From a virus: a DNA stretch of 39,911 bases. The translations under genes were made by a program, and so were the position numbers. Where the stretch lies: IMG/VR virus record IMGVR_UViG_3300000956_000088, positions 1 to 39,911 of that record, one strand, 5' to 3'. The notes below the pieces were generated by a model. The model was not told where the DNA came from, did not search any database, and saw only the letters and a list, made by a program, of their open reading frames with translations. Positions 7,618 through 14,946 of the stretch are shown piece by piece; positions within the stretch are counted from its first letter, which is position 1; each line of letters opens with the position of its first letter.

Positions 7618-9597
7618 TTACATAGGCGCCATGCTGTTGTTCAGCAATGGCAGAGAAGGTGGCGCAGCTTCAGGCGGCATACCGGCGCCTGGCATTGGCT
7701 GTGCCATACCAGGGTCAGACATAGGCGCAGCTCCTGCCATCGGGTCGGCAGTAGGAGTAGCCCCTGGTATTGCTGGTTCTTGCTGCATGGCTGCGTCGGG
7801 AGTGTTATTTTGGGCAATGTAGTTGATAACGACAGCGCGCCAGATGCTTAACCTGTCTAGGACATGTTGTGGGGACTTGAGAGCTATCTCGCGCTGGTAC
7901 CTGTCCTCGACCTGTTGTTTGGCAAACAGATGGTCCATATAAGGGCTGGGCGGAATGAATTCATCGGACTTAACCAGTTCATCAAGCTGCGACTGGACGC
8001 TGTCAGCATCACTGTTAAGCTCGCTGAACATGCCGTTGATATCGGGCGTCTGCTGGTACTTGACGTACAGCTTCTTGTCAATGGTACCTTCAGCATACAT
8101 TTCCTTGAGCAACTGAATTCGTCCGGCAACTGTTTGGGACAGCCTGCCAACGTTATAGGCCTGCAGGTCGTTGATACGGAAGTTGGGATTGAGCTTAATC
8201 GACTTCCAGGCAATCTTGCGCTTGTTACGTCCTGTTCTAATGAAGTCCGGTTCAAGGCGCTTGCCCAACATAATGAGCTGGTAAGCGGCGCGCTTGTCCA
8301 GCTCCTCTAGCCGTCCAATCTTTTCCAGGAAGTTTTGGTCATCAATCTGCGCCCACTTTGTCAACGCGACGCCGCTGGTAAGGCCAGTAGGCGACTCTCC
8401 CTTAACAGCGCTTTCACTGACATGGACCCTGGACCGTCCCAGGCTCAACAGCATTTCTAGATGCTGTAGCGCGTACTGCCCAATGGCCTCGGGCGTTACC
8501 AGTTCTGGCTTAGTACCAAGGTAAGAAACGATGGCAGCATTAAGGTCGCCAAGGGTATCTGGATTGGCGTTACTGTTTTCCTCGACCATCCACTTGGGCG
8601 CTCCTGCCCTAAGCTCAGACTCTTGGATGGTACTGAGCAGGCCATCTACCCACTGACTAATCTGCAACAGCTTTTCAGCAATGCCCTGTCCAAAGAGGCA
8701 GCCTGGTAGCTCGTCAAAGCACCAAAGCTCATACGGGTGAGGGTACTCCCATTTCTCGTCAATGAAAGCAAAGTCACCAACGCAGGTAACATGCCTGCCC
8801 GGGGTCTTTCCAATGGGCCTGGTGTAGCAGTCAAGCAACGCAACGACATCAGAACAGTCGAGGGAGCCTGTGCGGCTAAAGTAAAAGGCAGGCTCTGCGG
8901 TTGGAGCATTGACAATGGCATCAATGGCGACAGTGTCGTCCTTGTGCTGTTCCAGTAGGTCAGTCTTCTTGGCCCAGACACGCTCAATGACGTCATACGG
9001 GTCAGTATCGTCCGGGTTGCTGTACAAGAGGCAGTCAGGATTGGTGGCAGTAATCTTGGGATTGCCATTGCCATCATCATGAAACTTCCACGCGCCTGTC
9101 CCGTACCAGAAAGCCTCGATGCAGCCAGTAGTCCGTTCCCGCCACCAATTCAACTGGTCAAAGCCACCCTCAATCCAGCTTTCAATCTCCTCTGCCTGCA
9201 TCCTGTCATCGTAATTGCCATCATCAGGAATCATGGACACGAACGTTTGGTGGCCCAGCAATCGGTTCGTGTACACATCTGCCATGGAAGCAGCAAAACC
9301 AGATTTGGCGCCGCTAAAAGAGAAGTTGCTGTAGTAGCGAACAAACGACTCAGGCCGCTTTGCCATCCCATACATGAACTGGGACAGGGAAGGCCTGCCG
9401 GTCATTTCCCGGTAGTAGACGTAGTTGCGCCAGCGCTGGGGCATGTTGTCCTGTTCCCGGCGAATGGCAGCACGGTTACAGGCATCGGCAACAGCCTTCC
9501 CGCGCTTATCCTTTTCCTTTGCCTTCTCAGTTGCCAGCCACCACTGGTCACTATATTGAGACAGGAGCTGTAGCTTGGTCTTCTTTTGGCCAAGCAT
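7618..9597 (-). CDS. portal protein, 659 aa
   Basis: Forms the dodecameric portal ring through which DNA is packaged and ejected. Evidence: length near 660 residues, position between terminase and scaffold, and an alpha/beta body with polar N-terminal helices (KKTKLQLLSQYSDQWWLATE), which looks like podovirus portals of the P22/BPP-1 type. The last 50 residues (about 608-659) are Pro, Met, Ala and Gly-rich and contain no predicted fold, probably a flexible tail. The ATG at 9597 overlaps by one base the stop of the 86-residue gene upstream. The family name rests on synteny and general likeness. Confidence 0.85.
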   Translation of the reverse strand: MLGQKKTKLQLLSQYSDQWWLATEKAKEKDKRGKAVADACNRAAIRREQDNMPQRWRNYVYYREMTGRPSLSQFMYGMAKRPESFVRYYSNFSFSGAKSGFAASMADVYTNRLLGHQTFVSMIPDDGNYDDRMQAEEIESWIEGGFDQLNWWRERTTGCIEAFWYGTGAWKFHDDGNGNPKITATNPDCLLYSNPDDTDPYDVIERVWAKKTDLLEQHKDDTVAIDAIVNAPTAEPAFYFSRTGSLDCSDVVALLDCYTRPIGKTPGRHVTCVGDFAFIDEKWEYPHPYELWCFDELPGCLFGQGIAEKLLQISQWVDGLLSTIQESELRAGAPKWMVEENSNANPDTLGDLNAAIVSYLGTKPELVTPEAIGQYALQHLEMLLSLGRSRVHVSESAVKGESPTGLTSGVALTKWAQIDDQNFLEKIGRLEELDKRAAYQLIMLGKRLEPDFIRTGRNKRKIAWKSIKLNPNFRINDLQAYNVGRLSQTVAGRIQLLKEMYAEGTIDKKLYVKYQQTPDINGMFSELNSDADSVQSQLDELVKSDEFIPPSPYMDHLFAKQQVEDRYQREIALKSPQHVLDRLSIWRAVVINYIAQNNTPDAAMQQEPAIPGATPTADPMAGAAPMSDPGMAQPMPGAGMPPEAAPPSLPLLNNSMAPM

Positions 9598-9857
9598 TAG
9601 TTGCCCCAGGAGAAGACAGGGTCAGGCATGGAAAGGGAGTCAATGGCAGTCCTGGGGACAGCCTTAACCGGCGCCTTGGCCTTCTTGGGAACTGCCACAA
9701 TGGGCTGGGTGGCTACCACATCCCCGGAACCGCGCTTGACACAGATGCTATTACCGTCACAGGAATAGGTAATCTCAGTGAAATCCTTACTGAATTCCTT
9801 CAGGACCTTAAGCAGGGCCTTGACTTTCCTGGTCTCAGAACGGCTAGAACTTGCCAT
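9597..9857 (-). CDS. small protein between terminase and portal, 86 aa
   Basis: Unrecognised. The first 30 residues are basic and helical (SETRKVKALLKVLKEFSKDF). The middle has a short beta pair with two Cys (YSCDGNSICVKRGSG). The end is Ala, Pro and Lys-rich (VPKKAKAPVKAVPRTA). The translation start has no Shine-Dalgarno. Instead the 14-base inverted repeat ACCAGCTAACTGGT (minus sense, 9877-9864) ends six bases before the ATG, and a second such hairpin lies 30 bases further up, right after the large terminase stop. It could be a packaging accessory factor; this is inference from position. Confidence 0.75.
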   Translation of the reverse strand: MASSSRSETRKVKALLKVLKEFSKDFTEITYSCDGNSICVKRGSGDVVATQPIVAVPKKAKAPVKAVPRTAIDSLSMPDPVFSWGN

Positions 9858-9863
9858 ATCGTT

Positions 9864-9907
9864 ACCAGTTAGCTGGTATTCAGGTATGGTTCGTTACAGT
9901 TAGCTGT
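9864..9907 (-). promoter_or_regulatory. two CAG-CUAA-CUG hairpins ahead of the 86-aa gene
   Basis: Minus sense reads ACAG-CTAA-CTGT at 9907-9896 and ACCAG-CTAA-CTGGT at 9877-9864, each followed by TAACGA. The first begins inside the stop codon of the large terminase gene; the second ends six bases before the next ATG. The same loop and stem core recurs ahead of other late genes (11840-11855, 13797-13807, 36544-36553, 36576-36591). A protein-binding translational operator is a plausible role. Confidence 0.5.
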
Positions 9908-11514
9908 TAGTTGTTACGCGGCGGTGGCTGCCACATAACCAGGGCAGTATTAGGCTTCTCCCGCCGCTGCCAGCTTTTCTTCCCCTGTACCAGCTCCTGT
10001 AGCGTCTTCTGCTGCTGTTCCCTGAGCCATTCACCTTCAGTCTTAGGCTTAGGTTTGGTAGGTTGAGCGCCACGCGTCGTATAACTTGGCAGGTCCAGGG
10101 CATAGGTAGCAGCATCAGCGATGTCAGGGGATTTGGCGGTCTTGTCCAGCTCCCACTTACCTTTTTCCCGTGCCTGTAAGCTCCACTTGGCAGTCAGCAG
10201 GTCACCGGACAGCTCCGACCCTTCTATGACCCTGGCCACGCCACGGGCCAGTAAGTCTGACAGCCGCTGCACACGGGCCTTGAGCGACCCTGGCCCTTTG
10301 ATGGCAGAGACAACTATGATGCCATGTGACAATTTCAGTGCGTCATTTACAGGAGCTGAGCTGCCTCCAGCGTCTCGGATGTACTCTATGGAAGGCCCAT
10401 AGCGGCGCTTAAGTTCAGCACAGACAGCAAGCCAGTCACTGTCCTGTGGGTCTGCCCCAGGGTCTGTGACAGCCTCAGCCATCTGCCAGAGCTTGTCCTT
10501 GATAAGATGGTTCCAGGCCCAACAGACGATAGCGAACCTATCCCGGCGCTGTGCCTGGTCAATGCCAACGATGAACCTGTCAGCTCCCAGGTCATTTGGC
10601 GCGTACAGGCAGTGGAATGGACCAAGCTCAACGCGCTCAGTAACTGTGGGTGTATATGTGTGCTTAACTGCTACGAACCTGTAAGCATTGGCGTCAGCTG
10701 AGAAGCACCTTTCCCCGTACCAGCGACGTCTAATCTCAGGGTCGGTGACATCGTACTTGTACTTCTTGCAGTAACTATGTAGGCGCTTTAGGTTGTCTAC
10801 CTGGAACGGGTTGTCAAAACGTGACCAGCAGAACAGGGCCCAGTTCTCAGACTGGTGTTGATAAGGGGACTGACCAACATCATCGCTACCAGTGTTCTCT
10901 ACCCAGGTCTGCCAAAAGTACCCTGCTGGCACGTCAGGAACGGTGCCCAAGAGCACGAGTCTGCCAGGAATGGGTTTATCCGCAGTGGTTTCATCCAGCA
11001 TCGGCCCAAGGATGTCCTCGACTGTCCGCTGCATGATTCCAGGGTCATCCTGTGATTCGTCAATGATTGCGATGCCATTTGACAGCTGGTCTCCTAGCAG
11101 GTGGGTGATGCGACGGGTATCGTCTGTGCCAGTAAACAGGATGCGGCTACCATTGGGCAGCACACAAAGCTGTTCCGCCTCCAGTACCTGACACATAGCG
11201 AACAGCTTGAGCTTGCGTAGAAGCTTTTTGAACTTACGCCAGACGATGCCAGCGCTTTCCTTGGTCAAGCCTAGGTACAGATTGCTGGTGTCAGCCGTCG
11301 CAGCAGCTGTCAGCAGGAGCAGACCACATGCCAGCTCTGACTTGCCGGCACGACGACTGCACATGCACAGAATGTTCTGTATGACACATGTCAGTACAGC
11401 GATTTGCCAGGTATGGTTGCCAGCTATAGACTCTGGCGTAACCTTGGCCATGGCTGCCTGAAAGCGTTCCAGCAGCAGCTGCTGTGCCTTGTCGGCTGTC
11501 AGCTTGGCTGCCAC
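9907..11514 (-). CDS. terL: terminase large subunit, 535 aa
   Basis: Packaging motor: an ATPase that drives DNA into the prohead, fused to an RNase H-like nuclease that cuts the concatemer. A Walker A-type motif lies at residues 52-60 (CSRRAGKSE), and Walker B with catalytic Glu at about 148-153 (IAIIDE). The nuclease acidic residues are visible as VGID (about residue 320), RDAGG and DIADAATYAL near the C-terminus. Length is normal for the family. The start is GTG at 11514, because the upstream gene's stop overlaps it as TAGTG and a GAGGG site lies before it. It follows the small subunit directly and precedes the portal gene. Confidence 0.95.
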   Translation of the reverse strand: MAAKLTADKAQQLLLERFQAAMAKVTPESIAGNHTWQIAVLTCVIQNILCMCSRRAGKSELACGLLLLTAAATADTSNLYLGLTKESAGIVWRKFKKLLRKLKLFAMCQVLEAEQLCVLPNGSRILFTGTDDTRRITHLLGDQLSNGIAIIDESQDDPGIMQRTVEDILGPMLDETTADKPIPGRLVLLGTVPDVPAGYFWQTWVENTGSDDVGQSPYQHQSENWALFCWSRFDNPFQVDNLKRLHSYCKKYKYDVTDPEIRRRWYGERCFSADANAYRFVAVKHTYTPTVTERVELGPFHCLYAPNDLGADRFIVGIDQAQRRDRFAIVCWAWNHLIKDKLWQMAEAVTDPGADPQDSDWLAVCAELKRRYGPSIEYIRDAGGSSAPVNDALKLSHGIIVVSAIKGPGSLKARVQRLSDLLARGVARVIEGSELSGDLLTAKWSLQAREKGKWELDKTAKSPDIADAATYALDLPSYTTRGAQPTKPKPKTEGEWLREQQQKTLQELVQGKKSWQRREKPNTALVMWQPPPRNN

Positions 11515-11837
11515 TAGGCCCTCTTAGCAGCGTTAACTAGCTGTTCGTCACCAATGGCCTGGGAGCCGTCAGCAGGCTCGCCAGCTTTCTTGGCCATGCC
11601 CTGCAGCTGAGACAGGGCAGCTACTATGACGCGGACTGCTTCAGGCTCGTCTGCCATGTCCAGCATGGCGCTGAGCTTGGCAACGGCCTTAGAGCAGATA
11701 CGGCAGACTTCTTCTGCCTGTTGCTCCCAGGTGAGGCTGGAATGGGTAACGAGAAGGCGACGGCGAGCTGGCTTGTTAGGCTCTAGCTCTAGTATTTCCT
11801 TGGCGGTTAGGCTCCTGCCCGGGTCGCGGCTTGTCAT
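11514..11837 (-). CDS. terS: probable terminase small subunit, 107 aa
   Basis: Assigned as the DNA-recognition subunit because it lies immediately before the large terminase, with a TAGTG overlap, and has a suitable size and helical make-up (LTWEQQAEEVCRICSKAVAKL, VRVIVAALSQLQGMAKKAG). No clear HTH was identified, so the name rests on synteny. The N-terminus is basic (MTSRDPGRSLTAKE, NKPARRRLL). The ATG at 11837 overlaps the end of the upstream gene by 62 bases. It lies two bases after a perfect 6-bp hairpin TGCCAG-CTAC-CTGGCA (minus sense), which may control its translation. Confidence 0.65.
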   Translation of the reverse strand: MTSRDPGRSLTAKEILELEPNKPARRRLLVTHSSLTWEQQAEEVCRICSKAVAKLSAMLDMADEPEAVRVIVAALSQLQGMAKKAGEPADGSQAIGDEQLVNAAKRA

Positions 11838-12009
11838 CCTGCCAGGTAGCTGGCATTTCGGCTAGGGCTAGTTCTGTGGCTAACAACGCTTCTAGTTCGT
11901 GACTAACGTCATGGCCTGATTCATACCAGTAATAGTAGCCGAACCTGCCAATGCGCAATGCCAACGCGATGCCGAGCTGGCAGGACGGATGTAAGGCCAA
12001 GCTAATCAT
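11776..12009 (-). CDS. 77-aa protein with TELAL-MP-WQ module
   Basis: The ATG at 12009 overlaps the stop of the GNAT-like gene (12002-12004). The first third is Ala/Leu-rich. Residues about 33-55 (HDVSHELEALLATELALAEM plus PATWQ) match the C-terminus of the plus-strand gene at 39674-39844 (DLEHLLVTELALEQM, PGEWQ), so the two are paralogous modules at opposite ends of the window. A charged tail (KPRPGQEPNRQGNTRARA) follows. The codons for MPATWQ also form the perfect hairpin upstream of the small terminase start. No function is recognised; the conserved helix suggests a protein-protein contact. Confidence 0.7.
   Translation of the reverse strand: MISLALHPSCQLGIALALRIGRFGYYYWYESGHDVSHELEALLATELALAEMPATWQDDKPRPGQEPNRQGNTRARA
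11840..11855 (-). promoter_or_regulatory. perfect hairpin ahead of small terminase start
   Basis: Minus sense TGCCAG-CTAC-CTGGCA, six perfect pairs with a four-base loop, ends two bases before the ATG at 11837. It lies within the coding sequence of the upstream 77-residue gene. The region at 36576-36591 carries the same 16-base element with one compensated pair changed (TGTCAG/CTGACA), followed on the plus strand by the same bases ATTTC. Confidence 0.5.
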
Positions 12010-12406
12010 TGACGTCTGGCATCCACATGAAGGGCCTACAAATGGGCTGCAAGCCGAGAATGCGACCTGTAGCCTTGAACCTGGGATTGCGATTTGGCAT
12101 GAATGGGGTGTAGACCTTGCGTGATGCCAGGCATCTGGACTTTGCCCAGCCCTGTCCGCGAAACATTGGTCTAACATATATCCAGGCAAGGTTCTTACTG
12201 CCACAGTAAGCGTCCCACATAGCAATCAAGCCATGTTCCTCGACTACGTCTACACACCAGCTATCCTTACCGGCAAGACTTGTCAGCATGTGCGCTATCT
12301 GGCGACCTGACAGCCCCTCAGCATGGGTGCTGTTCTCGCGATAGGACTTGATAAAGGTGGACAGGATATAGCCCCAGTCATCAGGCTTGGCACTGCGGTA
12401 GGTCAT
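12002..12406 (-). CDS. GNAT-like acetyltransferase, 134 aa
   Basis: The pattern is that of a small GNAT N-acetyltransferase: an N-terminal strand-helix (MTYRSAKPDDWGYILSTF), a central strand with solvent-exposed motif (LIAMWDAYCGSKNLAWIYV), and the acetyl-CoA loop motif RPMFRGQGWAKS (R-x-x-G-x-G/A) at about residues 79-90. Similar proteins sit in the late region of other podoviruses, with unknown targets. The ATG at 12406 overlaps the TGA of the preceding gene (ATGA), indicating coupling. The C-terminal 30 residues (GRILGLQPICRPFMWMPDVND) are shorter than in cellular GNATs. Substrate is unknown; the family call is by motif. Confidence 0.65.
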   Translation of the reverse strand: MTYRSAKPDDWGYILSTFIKSYRENSTHAEGLSGRQIAHMLTSLAGKDSWCVDVVEEHGLIAMWDAYCGSKNLAWIYVRPMFRGQGWAKSRCLASRKVYTPFMPNRNPRFKATGRILGLQPICRPFMWMPDVND

Positions 12407-12570
12407 AGGGACCTGTCCCAGGCTTTCATGAGGTCGTCACTATCAAGTGCCTTGGCTGCAACGTTATAGCTGCAGTCATCGCACCTGTCACAAATCTGTT
12501 CCAGTGCCTGCCGCAATGCCTCAATCCTGATATCTTTCCTGTCCTTGACAGGTGGCGTTAACTGGTCCAT
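12403..12570 (-). CDS. 55-aa hypothetical protein with CxxC pair
   Basis: I translated this short gene by hand. The ATG at 12570 overlaps the previous stop (TAATG) and its TGA overlaps the next ATG, so it fits the coupled operon exactly. The product is charged and helical (DRKDIRIEALRQALEQ) with three Cys near the middle (CDRCDDC), possibly a single metal site. It has no recognisable family. The seamless ATGA/TAATG fit on both sides is the main evidence that it is real. Confidence 0.7.
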   Translation of the reverse strand: MDQLTPPVKDRKDIRIEALRQALEQICDRCDDCSYNVAAKALDSDDLMKAWDRSL

Positions 12571-12788
12571 TACGCTACCTCAGCAGTAAACAGGGCCTCA
12601 ATGGCTACATCTTGCCATTCCGCTTCAAGGGATATCACGTGATAGTCACCATTAATGTAGGCAAGAGACAGGTCATTCATTAAGTTCCTTGTTGCATAAG
12701 CCTCCCAGTTGTTGATGGTAGAGCGGCGGAGATAATCACGCCATGCGACCTTCCCATCAATGTAATCGGCTGGTTCAAAATCTCTCAT
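12570..12788 (-). CDS. 72-aa hypothetical protein
   Basis: Unrecognised acidic protein with several Trp, Tyr and Asn residues (WRDYLRRSTINNWEAYATRN, YINGDYHVISLEAEWQD). It begins at ATG 12788, overlapping the stop of the HTH gene (ATGG...TGA arrangement), and ends in a TAATG overlap with the next gene. It is part of the accessory run between the divergent promoter region and the terminase genes. The C-terminal EAEWQDVAIEALFTAEVA is helical and faintly like the TELAL module of the neighbour at 11776, but too divergent to call. Confidence 0.65.
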   Translation of the reverse strand: MRDFEPADYIDGKVAWRDYLRRSTINNWEAYATRNLMNDLSLAYINGDYHVISLEAEWQDVAIEALFTAEVA

Positions 12789-13309
12789 GGCAGTTCCCTC
12801 GGGCAGCTATATTTCAGCTTACGTACTTGTGCCTTTGTCAGCTTCTTGACCTTGCCTGGCTTGACGTCGCTGTCATGGTCCTTTGCATTGTAGCTTCTAG
12901 CCTCGGGAAGTCCAATATCTTTTAAGAACCCGCGCCATACCTGGTTAACCCTATGGGCTGGAATCTTTAATTTAGCAGCTGCCTGCTGCTGTCCGTGCTT
13001 AAGGCAGGCCAGGAGCACCTTACGTCGCGGGTCACGAAACCGTAGCTTGTACACAGCTTCAGTTACCCTACTCCAATATTCGGGAACAGGGTGCAGTTCC
13101 AGGGTGGTTCCCTGTTGCTCTATCAGGTCCTGTGATGCTTCTGCCATAGGGTCTAGTAAGGCTACCGTAAACGCACCCTTACCTGCCCCGCGAAAGGTGC
13201 TAGCTGGTATCTCGTTAAGGTCCCTGCCATGTTCAATGTCCTGGAAGCCTGTAGCCTTAAGCTTAGCATACCATTCCCGCTGCAGCTTGCTGAAAGCAGC
13301 CTTTGTCAC
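12785..13309 (-). CDS. HTH DNA-binding protein, possible late regulator, 174 aa
   Basis: A helix-turn-helix is visible at about residues 105-135: LLACLKHGQQQAAAKLKI followed by PAHRVNQVWRGFLKDIGLP, where GQQQAAAKLKI...VNQVW has the spacing of sigma-factor region 4 or RinA-like activator HTHs. The C-terminus is strongly basic (KPGKVKKLTKAQVRKLKYS). The N-terminal half has no recognised domain. It lies near the promoter-proximal start of the late minus-strand operon. It may be a transcription activator for late genes, or alternatively an additional DNA-recognition packaging subunit. The ATG at 13309 overlaps the preceding TGA. The HTH call is by eye. Confidence 0.65.
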   Translation of the reverse strand: MTKAAFSKLQREWYAKLKATGFQDIEHGRDLNEIPASTFRGAGKGAFTVALLDPMAEASQDLIEQQGTTLELHPVPEYWSRVTEAVYKLRFRDPRRKVLLACLKHGQQQAAAKLKIPAHRVNQVWRGFLKDIGLPEARSYNAKDHDSDVKPGKVKKLTKAQVRKLKYSCPRELP

Positions 13310-13494
13310 AGTGCCTGCCTTAGGATTTGCTCAAACAATTCAGCTTGAATGGCCTGTTCCAGGAGCGAGGAAGGGGCGGCGTTAGCGCTGAATTCACAAC
13401 TGTTAATGACCTCAAACTTAGGATATACCCAGGGCTCAGCCGCCCAGTAAGCCCCTGCCTTAGCGTTATTCTCCAACTGAATGAATGGTTTCAC
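13306..13494 (-). CDS. 62-aa hypothetical protein, GTG start
   Basis: The frame is open further upstream, but the start is placed at GTG 13494 because a perfect AGGAG lies seven bases before it, and everything upstream overlaps the coiled-coil gene in another frame. The product (MKPFIQLENNAKAGAYWAAE...) ends in a helical Glu/Gln/Leu-rich tail (SSLLEQAIQAELFEQILRQ). It overlaps its upstream neighbour by 29 bases and its TGA overlaps the ATG of the HTH gene. No family is recognised. Confidence 0.65.
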   Translation of the reverse strand: MKPFIQLENNAKAGAYWAAEPWVYPKFEVINSCEFSANAAPSSLLEQAIQAELFEQILRQAL

Positions 13495-13777
13495 CGGGCT
13501 GCTCCTGTTTCTTGGCTTCTGCAGCTGCCTTGTAAGCCTCTTGCTGCTTCTCCAGCTCTGCCTTGAGCTTATCGGGCAGCTCAGGGTCAGCCTTGGCCAG
13601 GACATCAATAAGCAGTGCCTGGCTGCCAGCCATGACTTGCATGTCTTGCAGCAGGGGCTGGAAAGTACGTTGCAGGGCCATTGGCAGGACGCGCATCGCC
13701 TGGTTAAGCTTGGTGACCTGACGGGACAGGTTGCCGAGACGTTTCTTAAGCTTGTGCTGTGGAGTTTGCTTGCTCAT
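13466..13777 (-). CDS. coiled-coil protein, 103 aa, first gene of the late operon
   Basis: The ATG at 13777 was chosen over an in-frame start at 13831 because translation from the later ATG yields a normal basic N-terminus (MSKQTPQHKLKKRLGNLSRQ). The body is helical with a long Ala/Lys/Glu/Gln heptad-like stretch at residues 60-97 (LPDKLKAELEKQQEAYKAAAE). There are no membrane segments. As the promoter-proximal gene of the late minus operon it could be regulatory or a chaperone, but nothing specific is recognised. An ACAG-CTA-CTGT hairpin (13807-13797, minus sense) lies 20 bases before the start. Confidence 0.7.
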   Translation of the reverse strand: MSKQTPQHKLKKRLGNLSRQVTKLNQAMRVLPMALQRTFQPLLQDMQVMAGSQALLIDVLAKADPELPDKLKAELEKQQEAYKAAAEAKKQEQPGETIHSVGE

Positions 13778-13884
13778 GTAGATACTCTGACACACAACAG
13801 TAGCTGTGACAAGTATATGGCTAGTCCACATTGCCGCAGTGCATTTTATTTACCGTGGATGGCATGTGGATTGCTTGCCTGATA

Positions 13885-13914
13885 TTGACGCGTCATAGGT
13901 TTAGCTGCTACATT
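13885..13914 (+). promoter_or_regulatory. sigma70-like promoter for early operon
   Basis: TTGACG (13885-13890) and TACATT (13909-13914) are separated by 18 bases. Transcription would begin near 13920, exactly where the folded leader starts. It faces the early and replication genes and is the best host-type promoter seen in the window. Confidence 0.6.
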
Positions 13915-13919
13915 AGCTA

Positions 13920-14059
13920 TAGGAGAGGCGTTGCGGTAGGCCCAGACGGTGAGCATGCAGCGGGAGGCGGCGCGGTAACAGGGAAGGCGCCCGGACCGGG
14001 AGACACCACAACCGTCTAAGCTTAGACTGCGCACGTAAGCAGAGTTGCGCCTACACCTA
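13920..14059 (+). ncRNA. structured leader or small RNA, region I
   Basis: Starting at the predicted transcription start, several perfect helices nest: TAGG (13920-13923) with CCTA (14056-14059); AGGCG (13926-13930) with CGCCT (14048-14052); AGACGGT (13944-13950) with ACCGTCT (14011-14017); and GGCGC (13969-13973) with GCGCC (13987-13991) around a GGTAAC loop. A 12-base palindrome, TCTAAGCTTAGA, follows. The words AGGCGTTG, CAGACGGTG and GGTAAC recur in the same order in control region II (36650-36737). It could be a 5' leader of the early mRNA or an independent small RNA. The fold was judged by eye. Confidence 0.45.
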
Positions 14060-14179
14060 ACCTATCAGGAATCTGTTACGCAGCTCTCAGGAAACTGACA
14101 CATTACCGTCATGCATCATAAGCTTATCAGGCACTTAGGCTTGGCACGTATCAGGCATAAACGAAAACTGGAGGATACG

Positions 14180-14338
14180 ATGACAACGATTACAGGAACC
14201 AATACCAAGGTGGACCAGATTATTTTTGTGGTGCCGCCACATAGCTATCAGGTGAGGACATGGTATGTTACTTCTGTGCTTCTGTGTAAGGTTGCTGCAG
14301 TTATTGCTGCTTTTCACTTCGTTATCAAATTCTGGTAA
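14180..14338 (+). CDS. small membrane protein, 52 aa
   Basis: The ATG at 14180 is chosen because GGAGG lies six bases before it; an upstream in-frame ATG at 14111 has none. The C-terminal half is a single hydrophobic segment (YVTSVLLCKVAAVIAAFHFV) ending IKFW, so a single-pass inner-membrane protein is likely. It is the first gene of the early operon, a place where phages often keep small host-takeover or superinfection-exclusion proteins; this last point is inference from position. Confidence 0.65.
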   Translation: MTTITGTNTKVDQIIFVVPPHSYQVRTWYVTSVLLCKVAAVIAAFHFVIKFW

Positions 14339-14347
14339 GGTTACAAA

Positions 14348-14578
14348 ATGGCATCCGAAAAAACTATTGCCTTACGAAATGTAACAGGCACTGCTAACTG
14401 GAAAGTCACGGGACCAGCCTACGGAAAGTGCCAGGCACGTCGACGTAAGCAGGCAGCGCGGCCGATGAATGAACGATATCAGGCTGGTCTGCGTAAGATT
14501 CTGTTCAAGAAGCCGGAGAAACTTAATGCGCTTGACCAGGCTATTGTTGACGGCTTTCCAGGGCAGGAGCAGGCCTAA
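14348..14578 (+). CDS. basic hypothetical protein, 76 aa
   Basis: Unrecognised. Strongly basic (GKCQARRRKQAARPMNERYQ, RKILFKKPEKLNAL), which suggests nucleic-acid or membrane-surface binding. The ATG at 14348 follows an AAGG. Its stop overlaps the next start as TAATG, so the two are coupled. It lies in a run of very small early genes directly behind the promoter. Confidence 0.65.
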   Translation: MASEKTIALRNVTGTANWKVTGPAYGKCQARRRKQAARPMNERYQAGLRKILFKKPEKLNALDQAIVDGFPGQEQA

Positions 14579-14721
14579 TGTTAGGGCTGGCACTGGCATG
14601 TGGCAGCATCGTGGCTGGGTTTGGTTGGACCCTGGGATGCTATTGTGCTAGAAACCTGCTCAAGCTTTTGACAGGTTCTGACGATAGCCATGGCGGAGGG
14701 ACATCAGATGCGACTACGTGA
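14578..14721 (+). CDS. small membrane protein, 47 aa
   Basis: Found by hand translation. It starts in a TAATG overlap with the previous gene and ends at TGA 14719-14721, overlapping the next gene. The N-terminal 35 residues are one hydrophobic stretch with Gly and Cys (MLGLALACGSIVAGFGWTLG, CYCARNLLKLL); a polar Gly/Ser/Asp tail follows. A single transmembrane helix with a short cytoplasmic tail is likely. Function is unknown. Confidence 0.6.
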   Translation: MLGLALACGSIVAGFGWTLGCYCARNLLKLLTGSDDSHGGGTSDATT

Positions 14722-14926
14722 GGACATGAAGACGGTACCGTTGCCACTTATGTGCCTGGGCTGCACCAAGGCCTACACCATGGCAGACATGGTCCATGGC
14801 CACAGCTGCCTGGGTAAGCGCCCCGGGTTGCGCCAGCACATGACAAAGATTGGGGCAGCCATTATGGCAGGGGCTATTCTGATTGTGGCTAAGTTTTGGG
14901 GTGCCATTTCTAGAATCTTCAGCTAA
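14708..14926 (+). CDS. small protein with Cys/His motif and C-terminal membrane helix, 72 aa
   Basis: The ATG at 14708 has a GGAGGG site seven bases upstream and is preferred over 14690. The N-terminal half contains CLGC...HGHSC, a possible zinc site (Cys at about 14 and 17, His and Cys near 31-34). The C-terminal half is hydrophobic (IGAAIMAGAILIVAKFWGAI), probably a membrane helix. A tail-anchored zinc-ribbon-like protein is the picture, with unknown role. It ends in TCAGCTAAGGTAG, a word shared with the gene ends at 17810 and 39458. Confidence 0.65.
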   Translation: MRLREDMKTVPLPLMCLGCTKAYTMADMVHGHSCLGKRPGLRQHMTKIGAAIMAGAILIVAKFWGAISRIFS

Positions 14927-14946
14927 GGTAGATACAGGAGACAGAC

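Larger units (their letters stand above)
13778..14179. promoter_or_regulatory. divergent control region I
   Basis: 402 bases without a convincing gene between the minus late operon and the plus early operon. It holds a minus-strand TATACT element in the rightward copy (plus 13811-13816 region) as a weak late promoter candidate, a plus-strand sigma70-like promoter at 13885-13914, a GC-rich folded leader (13920-14059), a GNRA hairpin TCAG-GAAA-CTGA near 14087-14098, and repeated TATCAGG words at about 14063, 14126 and 14150. Short open frames crossing it have no ribosome sites. Confidence 0.6.

Noticed and set aside
6622-7822. Long plus-strand open frames (up to 257 codons) over the scaffold and portal genes
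   Set aside because: They are antisense to well-supported genes, rich in Leu/Ser/Val from complemented codons, and lack ribosome sites.
13777-13831. Longer start for the coiled-coil gene at 13831
   Set aside because: The added residues have no ribosome site and lie over the leader hairpin and promoter-like sequence; ATG 13777 gives a normal N-terminus.
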